NCBI GenBank assembly: GCA_947629295.1
Contig: CANRDH010000076.1
Coordinates: 1 to 7,249 of the forward strand
DNA from: an uncultured Clostridia bacterium
Lineage (GTDB): Bacteria; Bacillota; Clostridia; Oscillospirales; Acutalibacteraceae
Length of the DNA stretch: 7,249 nucleotides
Direction of reading: 5' to 3'
Part shown: positions 1-5,822 of the stretch, one piece after another
Numbering within the stretch: the first letter of the stretch is position 1
Layout: every line of letters begins with the position of its first letter
Translations under genes and position numbers: made by a program
The notes under the pieces: generated by a model
The model's database searches: none
Seen by the model: only the letters and a program-made list of their open reading frames with translations
What the model was told of the DNA's origin: nothing

Positions 1-1314
1 ACTAAATTCGAGGAGGTTTGGAACACAGATATAAAGGCTCCCGATGAAGATGGTACCGGTGTTAAGAATTTGAGGATTGCCTTTGTGGTAGATTGTTCCG
101 GCAGCATGAGCGGCTCAAAATTAAATACAACAAAGGAAGTATTGAAATCGTTTGCTGATGTTTTAGGCGATGATGATGAATTTTCTATGATAAAATTTGA
201 GGATAGTTCATCAGTTGTTTGTGGGTTGACAAAAGATAAAAATTTGTTGAGGAATTCTATTGACAGTTTGTATGCAAGGGGTGGCACTGCCATTTATACA
301 GGAATTGATGAGGCAATACAGATGTTGGTGCCGGTCAAAGATAAGAATTATCAAAATACAATAATAGTTATAACAGATGGCTCTGATGAACCACAAACAA
401 CGTATGAGAACCAATATTCATCATTAGTAAATACTGCTATAGATAATAATATAACAATTTATACGATTGGTATAGGAATTACTGATACATCAATACTAAC
501 GGAAGTATCTCAAAATACCGGAGGTAAATTTTATTATGCAAAGGATGCCTCGAATTTGGGAGACAATCTTGAAGATATAAAAGAGCAATATAATATAGAT
601 TCAAATAATGATGGTATATCCGATTATTATACCAAGAAGCTTATAAGCGGTGAGCTGCGGTATGGCTCGGGTGCTAAAGTGTATGTATTTACAACACAGG
701 ACGGAGACAATAAAAGACCTGCAACTTATGGAGAAGTACAGGGAAATAATGACTTTGATGGTGACGGGCTTAAAAACGGAGATGAGGTAAGCGTTCTGGT
801 AGAAAAACCATATAACAGACCTTATCTTTGGGTCAAATCTTTCCCGGATAGTGAGGATAGTGATGGAGATGGTATATTAGATATTGATGATAAATGGAGT
901 GATAGAATATGGTCGGAATCCAATCCGTCAGATTTGCGATATAAGGCATTGAATCCTATGAAAAAAAATACCTTAGAAACATTATATCCTGATATATGTA
1001 ATCATATGGATGAGCTAAATCCAAATTATATAACTATAAAAGACAATACTGTTAGCATAAGGACATATGCTGTAATTGTAGGAAGTGATTGTGATCGAAT
1101 ATTAAAAGGAAGTAATTCTACTGTCAGAGAAGCTATCAAACAGGGAATAGAAGAATATTGGACTATAGAAGAATTGCAGGGATCTAAATATGATTTTGTT
1201 AAGGGAATGAAAATTAAACTTAAAACTAATGTTGAAATCATAGATCAGTACAGTGGAATGCTTAGAACCCAAAATGTTATATATATATGCTCATTCAGGA
1301 ATTGGTATACCTGA
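1..1314 (+). CDS. VWA-domain surface protein with calcium-binding (TSP3-like) repeats; 5'-partial, 3' end frameshifted
   Basis: The reading frame is open from base 1, so the gene starts upstream; the in-frame TTG at 70 lies just before the first VWA strand and is not a credible start. The VWA domain spans about 70-590 and carries a complete metal-ion-dependent adhesion site: DCSGSMSGS (91-117), the Thr of GGTAIYTG (codon 286) and the Asp of ITDGSD (codon 376). Calcium-loop-like motifs follow: DSNNDGISD (598-624), DFDGDGLKNGDE (751-786) and DSDGDG near 859-873. From about 890 a different region begins, which is the N-terminal part of a metallopeptidase tip. VWA domains usually bind protein ligands through a metal ion, so an extracellular adhesion or display role is likely. 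The frame ends at TGA 1312-1314, but its protein continues sensibly in the frame of 1253-1714. Bases 647-870 recur at 2606-2829. The gene is probably the stem of a switchable surface effector; that role is inferred. Confidence 0.85.
   Translation, partial: TKFEEVWNTDIKAPDEDGTGVKNLRIAFVVDCSGSMSGSKLNTTKEVLKSFADVLGDDDEFSMIKFEDSSSVVCGLTKDKNLLRNSIDSLYARGGTAIYTGIDEAIQMLVPVKDKNYQNTIIVITDGSDEPQTTYENQYSSLVNTAIDNNITIYTIGIGITDTSILTEVSQNTGGKFYYAKDASNLGDNLEDIKEQYNIDSNNDGISDYYTKKLISGELRYGSGAKVYVFTTQDGDNKRPATYGEVQGNNDFDGDGLKNGDEVSVLVEKPYNRPYLWVKSFPDSEDSDGDGILDIDDKWSDRIWSESNPSDLRYKALNPMKKNTLETLYPDICNHMDELNPNYITIKDNTVSIRTYAVIVGSDCDRILKGSNSTVREAIKQGIEEYWTIEELQGSKYDFVKGMKIKLKTNVEIIDQYSGMLRTQNVIYICSFRNWYT
647..870 (+). 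repeat. 224-bp direct repeat, copy 1 (calcium-repeat module)
   Basis: This segment matches 2606-2829 at 219 of 224 positions by direct comparison. It encodes GELRYGSG...DSDGD. All five differences are synonymous (tcg/tca, aaa/aag, ctg/ttg, gaa/gag, gag/gaa), so the encoded peptides are identical. The 1959-bp offset is divisible by three, and both copies are read in the same frame. The encoded sequences diverge completely on the 3' side, where the enzyme tips begin. Confidence 0.95.
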
Positions 1315-1714
1315 AGCGTCAAATATAAGTTTCTGGAATCCTCAGATTTTTAGAGTTATTGATATGTATGAACAGCATTCTAAAAATCTGGCTCCATATT
1401 TATATAGTAACTATAAGTCTACTGTTGCTCATGAATTCGGTCATACATTGGGGTTGGGAGATGCATATAAAACTAATGATGATGGAAAAGTTTTGAGTAC
1501 CAATTCAGAAGTGTCAAATGCACAAGGTGCCAGCAACATTATGTACTATAATGATAAAGTATATACAAATGACATAGAAATGGTATTAGAAGCTTATGTT
1601 ACAGGAGAACATCAATACTATCTTGATCGACATAATGTTAATTTTTGGTTCTATAAGAATTTTACAGGTGAGAACAAATCTACCGTTATAAGAGAAAGGC
1701 AAGTGTTTGTTTAA
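1253..1714 (+). CDS. Zinc metallopeptidase tip (metzincin-like), displaced 3' part of the VWA gene
   Basis: This frame carries HEFGHTLGLGDAY (1430-1468), matching HExxHxxGxxD. The two His and the final Asp are the expected zinc ligands and the Glu the general base, as in snapalysin-type metzincins. About 25 residues later SNIMYYN (Met codon 1541) fits a Met-turn. It is almost certainly not a separate gene. The nominal GTG at 1253 lies inside the upstream frame and lacks a good ribosome site. Adding one TA unit at 1278-1288 would join the two frames into a continuous ...VIYIYAHSGIGIPEAS... sequence. The tip then spans about 890-1714 of one gene. As read here, translation from upstream stops at 1314 before the zinc site, so the peptidase would be inactive unless the frame is restored. 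Substrate is unknown. ATG of the next gene directly follows the stop codon. Confidence 0.75.
   Translation: MECLEPKMLYIYAHSGIGIPEASNISFWNPQIFRVIDMYEQHSKNLAPYLYSNYKSTVAHEFGHTLGLGDAYKTNDDGKVLSTNSEVSNAQGASNIMYYNDKVYTNDIEMVLEAYVTGEHQYYLDRHNVNFWFYKNFTGENKSTVIRERQVFV
1278..1288 (+). other. TA dinucleotide tract at the frame break
   Basis: TATATATATAT (five TA units plus T) sits exactly where the VWA/calcium-repeat frame must pass into the metallopeptidase frame. Two extra bases (one TA unit) restore a single open frame. The tract is short for a phase-variable microsatellite, so a fixed mutation or a sequencing error are live alternatives. Confidence 0.6.
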
Positions 1715-2404
1715 ATGACTAAAGGTATTAGGAATATTTTTTCTAAAAATAATTTGAGATACATTATAAAATATGCTATCCTGGTTGTTTTAATATTATT
1801 CACAATTATGACAATAAGCGTTTTTATAATTGCTGAGAATAATTCAAAGTGTGGCAGAACGGGATACACATTGGAAGAAACGAAAAATGTTCTTGATGAA
1901 AATATTGTAAAAAATAAATTGTCATTTTTACAAGTTAGAGAATATTTATACGAGAAATATATCAATGACTACAAACAAAATAAAATTTCTGATATAACAA
2001 TTGTATTAAATAAAGGCTCAGACAGCGAACCGAGTGTATTGATAAGAGAGAACGCAGAATATGAACGAGAGGATCCGATAAAAGGAGAGCATATTGTTGA
2101 TGATCTGATGATATTAAAGGAATGTGGTATTAACTCGATCAAATTTGTCTATGGTAAAGATTGGCTTGATGATAAAATATTTTCTTCTGTTATGTTTTTT
2201 GGTTATACTTACCCACAGAGTGGTATGATAGGTGGTTTAGCGTGGATTGCCCCACCTTTCACACCAACTGATTCAGAGTTTGTGCCGGATGATTATTTTA
2301 GCTCAAATTATGCCAGACCATATACATTTATTACAGAGGCTTTAGAAGTAGATGAAACATCGTATGTGGATTGGTATTATTTTGAAATGGAGGATAGTAT
2401 ATAG
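1715..2404 (+). CDS. Single-pass membrane protein of unknown function, candidate immunity protein for the metallopeptidase tip
   Basis: ATG 1715 follows the TAA of the metallopeptidase frame with no gap, implying translational coupling. AGAAAGG at 1693-1699 is a somewhat distant ribosome site. The 229-residue product has a basic N-terminus (residues 1-19), one hydrophobic helix at about 20-40, and a soluble domain of roughly 185 residues predicted to lie outside the cell. That domain is acidic and aromatic-rich, with an 'IGGLAWIAPPFTP'-like stretch about two thirds along. I do not recognise a family. Tight coupling to a surface-peptidase tip and an anchored extracellular domain fit a protein that protects the producer from, or inhibits, that peptidase. 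This is inference from position and topology; it could equally be a chaperone or an unrelated membrane protein. Confidence 0.75.
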   Translation: MTKGIRNIFSKNNLRYIIKYAILVVLILFTIMTISVFIIAENNSKCGRTGYTLEETKNVLDENIVKNKLSFLQVREYLYEKYINDYKQNKISDITIVLNKGSDSEPSVLIRENAEYEREDPIKGEHIVDDLMILKECGINSIKFVYGKDWLDDKIFSSVMFFGYTYPQSGMIGGLAWIAPPFTPTDSEFVPDDYFSSNYARPYTFITEALEVDETSYVDWYYFEMEDSI

Positions 2405-2436
2405 CATATTCAGAGAAGGGTGTTTTAATTTGATTT

Positions 2437-3513
2437 TTGTGCACTATAACCAAATATTCCTCCGCAAAGGTTATGTTTAATGACGGAAATAACCAAATTC
2501 CGGGACAAAACGAGCCGGGTCTTGATGCAAGCGGAATAATGTGGTATAAAGATGGTATATGGTGTGACAGTGAAACGGATACGGACGGAGACGAGCTGCC
2601 GGATTGCGGTGAGCTGCGGTATGGCTCAGGTGCTAAAGTGTATGTATTTACAACACAGGACGGAGACAATAAAAGACCTGCAACTTATGGAGAAGTACAG
2701 GGAAATAATGACTTTGATGGTGACGGGCTTAAGAACGGAGATGAGGTAAGCGTTTTGGTAGAGAAACCATATAACAGACCTTATCTTTGGGTCAAATCTT
2801 TCCCGGATAGTGAAGATAGTGATGGAGATTTAGTGGAAGATAAAATAGACCCCAAACCTTTGTATTTTCAAAACACAGTTGTCTACGATTATGAAGCAAG
2901 AGAAAGAGCAATATTATATGCTACTAGATGGTACAATGGTTATAATGAACCAAAATATGTGCGGTACATAGATGCTGATTGTGCAAATTTTGTATCCCAA
3001 TGCCTGCATGAGGCGGGTATACCCATGAGTGGACAGGGTAGAACCGATGGTTGGCATAGTTATAATCTTGGTCAAAAAAGTTATCTTGAATATTTTGAAT
3101 CATTTTCCACATATTTTAAAGGGATTATCTTTAAATCGGGCAGATATAATTACGATGTTTCAGAAAGCTGGTCTATGGCTAAAAGCAATTATGATTTTTT
3201 CTCTACCGAAAATTATTCCCTAAACACATATGAATTCTTTTCTAAGAACGAAGTGTTAAATGCGGTGAAAAATGGGGAAATAACAAAAGGGGACTTAATG
3301 TATTTTGAATGGAATGATGAAACACACCATGAACTTTCACACGCTACTATTATAAGCTTGGCAATAAGTAATTTTTTAAGTGACGGACCGTTGCTCGGTT
3401 ATGCTGCACATACTGAAGCAAGATTACATGCTGACTTGGATACTTTCTTTGATGGTGAAACAGCATATAGCGTTCATGTGATACATTTAAGGGATAGAAT
3501 GATTGTGGATTAA
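2437..3513 (+). CDS. Orphan calcium-repeat protein with Amidase_6-type cysteine hydrolase tip; 5'-truncated chimera
   Basis: The frame opens after TGA 2431-2433 at TTG 2437; ATG 2473 is the first ATG. Neither has a well-spaced ribosome site, and there is no signal peptide or VWA domain, so this looks like a 3' cassette rather than a full gene. The order is: a WYKDGIWCDSETDTDGDELPDC module shared with 4525-4599, the 224-bp calcium-repeat module shared with 647-870, then a tip of about 225 residues. The tip fits Amidase_6 (PF12671; NlpC/P60-like fold): a YDYEARERAILYATRWYNGYN opening, DADCANFVSQCL with the putative nucleophile Cys codon at 2980, and GDLMYFEW before LSHATI with the putative catalytic His codon at 3340. 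Such domains are proposed cell-wall peptide or amide hydrolases. Two small membrane genes follow. The intact tip on a headless stem suggests a silent cassette awaiting recombination with the upstream gene; that is inferred. Confidence 0.8.
   Translation: MCTITKYSSAKVMFNDGNNQIPGQNEPGLDASGIMWYKDGIWCDSETDTDGDELPDCGELRYGSGAKVYVFTTQDGDNKRPATYGEVQGNNDFDGDGLKNGDEVSVLVEKPYNRPYLWVKSFPDSEDSDGDLVEDKIDPKPLYFQNTVVYDYEARERAILYATRWYNGYNEPKYVRYIDADCANFVSQCLHEAGIPMSGQGRTDGWHSYNLGQKSYLEYFESFSTYFKGIIFKSGRYNYDVSESWSMAKSNYDFFSTENYSLNTYEFFSKNEVLNAVKNGEITKGDLMYFEWNDETHHELSHATIISLAISNFLSDGPLLGYAAHTEARLHADLDTFFDGETAYSVHVIHLRDRMIVD
2539..2613 (+). repeat. 75-bp repeat A, copy 1 (WYKDGIWCDSE module)
   Basis: This matches 4525-4599 with two differences (aaa/aag and ggt/ggc, both synonymous). 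It encodes MWYKDGIWCDSETDTDGDE plus LPDCGE. The copies are 1986 bp apart, a multiple of three, and are read in the same frame. Confidence 0.93.
2606..2829 (+). repeat. 224-bp direct repeat, copy 2 (calcium-repeat module)
   Basis: Second copy of 647-870, with five synonymous differences. Its first eight bases (gcggtgag, 2606-2613) are also the last bases of the separate repeat shared with 4525-4599, which marks the chimera join. Confidence 0.95.
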
Positions 3514-3561
3514 CACAAACTTTTTGGTTTTACAGTTGTTGTCTATTTGGAGATGATATTA

Positions 3562-3903
3562 ATGAATAAAAAAATGGGTATGTTGCCCGTAATAATCAAT
3601 GTTTTGTTTGGGATAATTCTAGCATTCCTTTTTTGTTTGTTATTAAATGTCCTAATGGTTGAAAGACTTCGGGAGGATGTATCTTTTTTTAGTGAAACAG
3701 TTAAAATATGGTTCTATGTTTATGCAACAATGGTAATCTACATTTTGGGATACACGATATCAAATATATTGTTGTGTCAGCAATATAACAAAAAATATGA
3801 CCAGAACCCTTATAACAATAATTACCTAAAAATTACACTCGCCGTAACAATTCTCTCCTTTGTGGTTTTTCTTACACCGTATATACTGATAAAACTTTTA
3901 TGA
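3562..3903 (+). CDS. Small three-helix membrane protein, candidate immunity protein
   Basis: ATG 3562 is preferred because GGAG at 3549-3552 lies nine bases upstream; the in-frame TTG 3547 and ATG 3553 overlap or precede that site. The 113-residue product is almost entirely membrane: helices at about 8-33, 49-72 and 90-110, with a short charged loop (ERLRED) and a second loop after LLCQQYNKKY. No known family is recognised. It begins 48 bases after the amidase-tip frame and is followed 22 bases later by a similar gene. Position directly downstream of a predicted wall-hydrolase tip fits an immunity function, by analogy with polymorphic toxin loci. There is no direct evidence for that. Confidence 0.75.
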   Translation: MNKKMGMLPVIINVLFGIILAFLFCLLLNVLMVERLREDVSFFSETVKIWFYVYATMVIYILGYTISNILLCQQYNKKYDQNPYNNNYLKITLAVTILSFVVFLTPYILIKLL

Positions 3904-3925
3904 GCAGTAAGTGGGGTGCTTTAGA

Positions 3926-4267
3926 TTGAAAAAATTGCTATATGTAGATAAATCAATAATTATATTATGTGTTGTTAATTTTATCTTGCTTTTATCAATT
4001 TACATTGGAGAAATATATTATTTGACTAATGCTCATATTGGGGGGAGCATAGAAGTAGTTTTTTACAGAGTTTTTATAATGTCCAATTTAGTGGTTTATT
4101 TTTTGATAATAGTATTTGCATTTTGGATGAATTTGCAACAATATAGTAAGAACAAACGCAGTCTATCAAAAAAAGAGTTGGGTTGGCGTATTTTTACTAA
4201 CACTACGGCTACTATTATGCCTTTCTTGTTATCTCTATTTCTGTATTGGGCTTTACAGGCTGTATAA
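3926..4267 (+). CDS. Small three-helix membrane protein, likely paralogue of its upstream neighbour
   Basis: TTG 3926 is preferred over GTG 3911 because the G-rich GTGGGG at 3911-3916 serves better as a ribosome site than as a start, and the protein then opens with KKLLYVDKS. The product has 113 residues, the same length as the gene before it, with helices at about 11-33, 50-70 and 92-110. Aligned without gaps at an offset of two, the pair share the Glu before helix 2, Tyr and Leu within helix 2, and a QQYxK motif at its end (residues 71-75 here, 73-77 there). This suggests ancient duplication. Function is unknown; a second immunity or accessory protein for the amidase tip is possible. The stop is followed by degenerate sequence. 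Confidence 0.7.
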   Translation: MKKLLYVDKSIIILCVVNFILLLSIYIGEIYYLTNAHIGGSIEVVFYRVFIMSNLVVYFLIIVFAFWMNLQQYSKNKRSLSKKELGWRIFTNTTATIMPFLLSLFLYWALQAV

Positions 4268-4512
4268 TGCGATCTGAAACTAAATTTCCATACTTTTTAA
4301 ACCGTATCGTAGTAAAGTAAATGGACACAAATCAATATGTTATATGGTGCGACAGCGAAAAATATTGGTAATAATGAGTTGACGAATACGGAAAGAAGGT
4401 TTTGATATGGGGATTAACTAACAAAAAATGGGGTTTAATGTGTGGGGATTCTGACGACATCCCCACACTGCCGAGGAAAAAATGTTGATGACGGATATAA
4501 ACAAATATTGAC
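4268..4512 (+). other. Gene-free degenerate stretch with calcium-repeat relics
   Basis: No intact gene is visible. Bases 4341-4360 resemble the IWCDSE part of repeat A and translate as IWCDSE before a stop. Bases 4481-4505 (NVDDGYKQI) resemble the VMFNDGNNQI region that precedes repeat A at 2470-2497, but lie out of frame with the adjoining copy. This looks like eroded coding sequence related to the cassette genes. Confidence 0.5.
4440..4468. repeat. 10-bp perfect inverted repeat
   Basis: gtgtggggat (4440-4449) and atccccacac (4459-4468) flank a nine-base loop. No T-run follows directly on either strand, so it is not a standard intrinsic terminator. It sits inside degenerate sequence beside the third cassette fragment; role unknown. 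Confidence 0.7.
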
Positions 4513-4536
4513 ATGGTTGCAATTATGTGGTATAAG
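4508..4536 (+). promoter_or_regulatory. Sigma-A promoter-like match inside a gene relic
   Basis: TTGACA (4508-4513) and TATAAG (4531-4536) are spaced 17 bp apart. The -10-like bases belong to the repeat A coding sequence, whereas the -35-like bases are specific to this copy. This is likely a chance match within a relic, though the sequence fit is good. Confidence 0.3.
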
Positions 4537-4785
4537 GATGGTATATGGTGTGACAGTGAAACGGATACGGACGGAGACGAGCTGCCGGATTGCGGCGAGT
4601 TGGTTCTTGGCACGGATATTAACAAGACCGATACTGACGGTGACGAAATAGCTCTCGGTCTGAATCCCTTGGTTAAGGACACAGACGGAGATGGAATACC
4701 TGACTGTGATGAAAAAATACAGCAGACTATGACACAGGAGATATCCGAGGAGGAAAAGCCGCAGGTACGGCAACTATTACCGTAA
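4513..4785 (+). pseudogene. Calcium-repeat (TSP3-like) surface protein fragment
   Basis: The 90-codon frame encodes MWYKDGIWCDSE, then regular calcium-loop repeats: DTDGDELPDC, DTDGDE and DTDGDGIPDCDE. ATG 4513 lacks a ribosome site, there is no signal peptide, and homologous-looking sequence just upstream lies in another frame. Near 4740-4757 the coding sense passes into a Big_2 fragment in a different frame, so the last dozen codons (after EISEEEKPQ) are read out of frame over Big_2 sequence. It is a third, non-functional relative of the stem in the two cassette genes. Its repeats are more regular than theirs and may show what the stem looked like before the 224-bp module was joined on. Confidence 0.65.
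4525..4599 (+). repeat. 75-bp repeat A, copy 2
   Basis: Matches 2539-2613 with two synonymous differences. After it this copy continues as native calcium repeats (VLGTDINKTDTDGDE), whereas copy 1 switches to the 224-bp module. Confidence 0.93.
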
Positions 4786-5075
4786 AAACCGCCAACGGCA
4801 AACAAGCGACTTGTAAGGTTACTGTCAAAAACCTGCCTACAAGCGTTAAGCTGAGCAAAACATCTGCTACGCTCAATAAGGGCAAAACACTTACCCTTAA
4901 GGCAACAGTTTCACCGAGCAAGAATGTTATTAACACCGTTACGTGGTCTACTTCTAACAGCAAGGTTGCAACTGTTAAAAACGGTAAGGTTACAGCTAAG
5001 GCTAAAGGCACTGCTACCATAACCGTAAGAACATCAAACGGCAAGAAAGCAACTTGCAAAATTACAGTAAAATAA
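4755..5075 (+). pseudogene. Headless Big_2 (bacterial Ig-like) domain fragment
   Basis: From about 4755 the frame encodes KAAGTATITVKTANGK (the end of one Big_2 repeat), a linker NLPTSVKLSKTS, and one complete Big_2 repeat ending CKITVK at TAA 5073-5075. The upstream frame reaches a stop at 4710-4712, and no start or ribosome site is visible, so this is the 3' end of a gene that has lost its 5' part. It closely resembles the Big_2 repeats of the lysozyme gene at 6720-7249 (for example KAAGTATITV and GK-ATCKVTVKN), so it probably comes from a paralogue. A strong terminator follows, consistent with a genuine former gene end. Confidence 0.75.
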
Positions 5076-5083
5076 TTGAATGT

Positions 5084-5121
5084 AAACCCTCCACTCCGTG
5101 CACGATCGGAATGGAGGGTTT
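5084..5121 (+). terminator. Intrinsic terminator after the Big_2 fragment
   Basis: The arms at 5084-5098 and 5107-5121 pair over 15 positions with one C/A mismatch and an eight-base loop. A short T-rich stretch (tttgtt) ends the right arm. The A-rich left end makes it plausible on both strands. Confidence 0.85.
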
Positions 5122-5164
5122 GTTAAGGTATAACCCCCAAAATTATTCAAAACACTTAAAATAA

Positions 5165-5538
5165 GGTGATTGTGAAAGCTTGACAATATACGGTGAGGCG
5201 GGGTCTTTTGCGGAAGAATATGCAAATAGATATGGTATACCTTTTGTGGTAATAGATGAGCAGTCAGCGAGTCGGAGGAGTCAAGCGAACCCGATAAAAC
5301 GGTTGAAAATTCCGATACCATGTCAAGCAATAAGCCGGTAAATCCAACGGATAACCGGACAAGCGGCGGTACAGACAATACCCCCACAGATAATAATACC
5401 AACACTAATACCAACACAAATACCGATGTGCCGCAAACAGGCGACAACGGCATAATGCTTGTGCTCGCAGTATTTGCGGCTATGGTATCGGGTGCAGCAC
5501 TGACAGTATTCAGACGACGTAAAAAGACTGAAAAATAA
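5165..5538 (+). pseudogene. Leucine-rich-repeat (BspA-like) surface protein tail with LPXTG-type anchor, frameshifted
   Basis: The first part (5165-5263, frame 2) encodes CESLTIYGEAGSFAEEYA then NRYGIPFVVIDEQ, the typical closing unit of LRR_5/BspA-like surface proteins. The frame then shifts: from about 5263 the coding sense lies in frame 1, with an acidic Ser-rich linker (SESEESSEPDKTVENSD), an Asn/Thr-rich wall-spanning stretch (NTNTNTNTNTD), the sorting motif VPQTGD, a hydrophobic helix (IMLVLAVFAAMVSGAAL) and a basic tail (RRRKKTEK) ending at TAA 5538. Sortase would have linked the intact protein to the cell wall. There is no start, and a stop (5162-5164) sits at the left boundary, so only the last unit of the repeat array remains. 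ATG 5320 is internal to the linker and is not a real start. Confidence 0.75.
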
Positions 5539-5559
5539 AACATAAAGTATTACATTTGT

Positions 5560-5595
5560 AAATATACCCTCGCACAGCTTGTGCGGGGTATATTT
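5560..5595 (+). terminator. Intrinsic terminator after the LPXTG tail
   Basis: AAATATACCC (5560-5569) pairs with GGGTATATTT (5586-5595), continuing after a bulged T into CGCACA/TGTGCG around a three-base loop. It lies 21 bases beyond the stop codon. The T-run is short on + and the stem is near symmetrical, so it may act in both directions. Confidence 0.85.
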
Positions 5596-5674
5596 GTATA
5601 AAAACATCAGATATAACACTTTTGAGGAATATTTATGTGAAGAATACAATTTTTTGATATTATGGAATTATTTG

Positions 5675-5703
5675 TTGACAAATATTTAAAAAAACTGTAT
5701 TAT
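5675..5703 (+). promoter_or_regulatory. Sigma-A promoter of the GH25 lysozyme gene
   Basis: TTGACA (5675-5680), a 17-bp AT-rich spacer, and TATTAT (5698-5703), one mismatch from the -10 consensus. Transcription would start near 5710, giving a leader of about 113 bases before the GTG start. Confidence 0.75.
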
Positions 5704-5726
5704 TTGTTTAAGGGGTATATTTGAGC

Positions 5727-5770
5727 GCATAAGAGCAGAAGCAAAATGCTGCTTATGCCAAAATTTTTTT
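5727..5770 (+). terminator. Terminator-like hairpin in the lysozyme leader (possible attenuator)
   Basis: GCATAAG (5727-5733) pairs with CTTATGC (5752-5758), with three further pairs inside (CAG 5736-5738 with CTG 5749-5751) after a two-base bulge. The run TTTTTTT (5764-5770) follows after five bases. It lies between the promoter and the start codon. No alternative antiterminator pairing or known riboswitch was identified. Confidence 0.5.
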
Positions 5771-5807
5771 GAAATACAGAAAATCACTCCAAAAAACATA
5801 ATGTATG

Positions 5808-5814
5808 AAGGAAG
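5808..5814 (+). promoter_or_regulatory. Ribosome binding site selecting GTG 5823
   Basis: AAGGAAG lies eight bases before GTG 5823. It decides against in-frame ATG 5805, which would overlap this site and has no purine-rich sequence of its own. Confidence 0.7.
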
Positions 5815-5822
5815 CGTTGTCA

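Noticed and set aside
70..72. TTG as the start of the VWA gene
   Set aside because: The frame is open to base 1 with sensible protein sequence before it and no ribosome site; the gene simply enters from the left edge.
1253..1314. Programmed ribosomal frameshift joining the VWA and metallopeptidase frames
   Set aside because: No slippery heptamer or downstream structure is visible, and the needed shift is two bases on a TA tract, which fits slippage of DNA better.
4442..4651. Open frame crossing the third stem copy
   Set aside because: It runs out of frame over the recognisable calcium-repeat sequence and has no ribosome site.
5393..5426. Short tandem Asn-Thr codons as a possible CRISPR or regulatory repeat
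   Set aside because: It is a low-complexity wall-spanning linker in coding sequence just before the sorting signal; no spacer-repeat pattern exists in the window.
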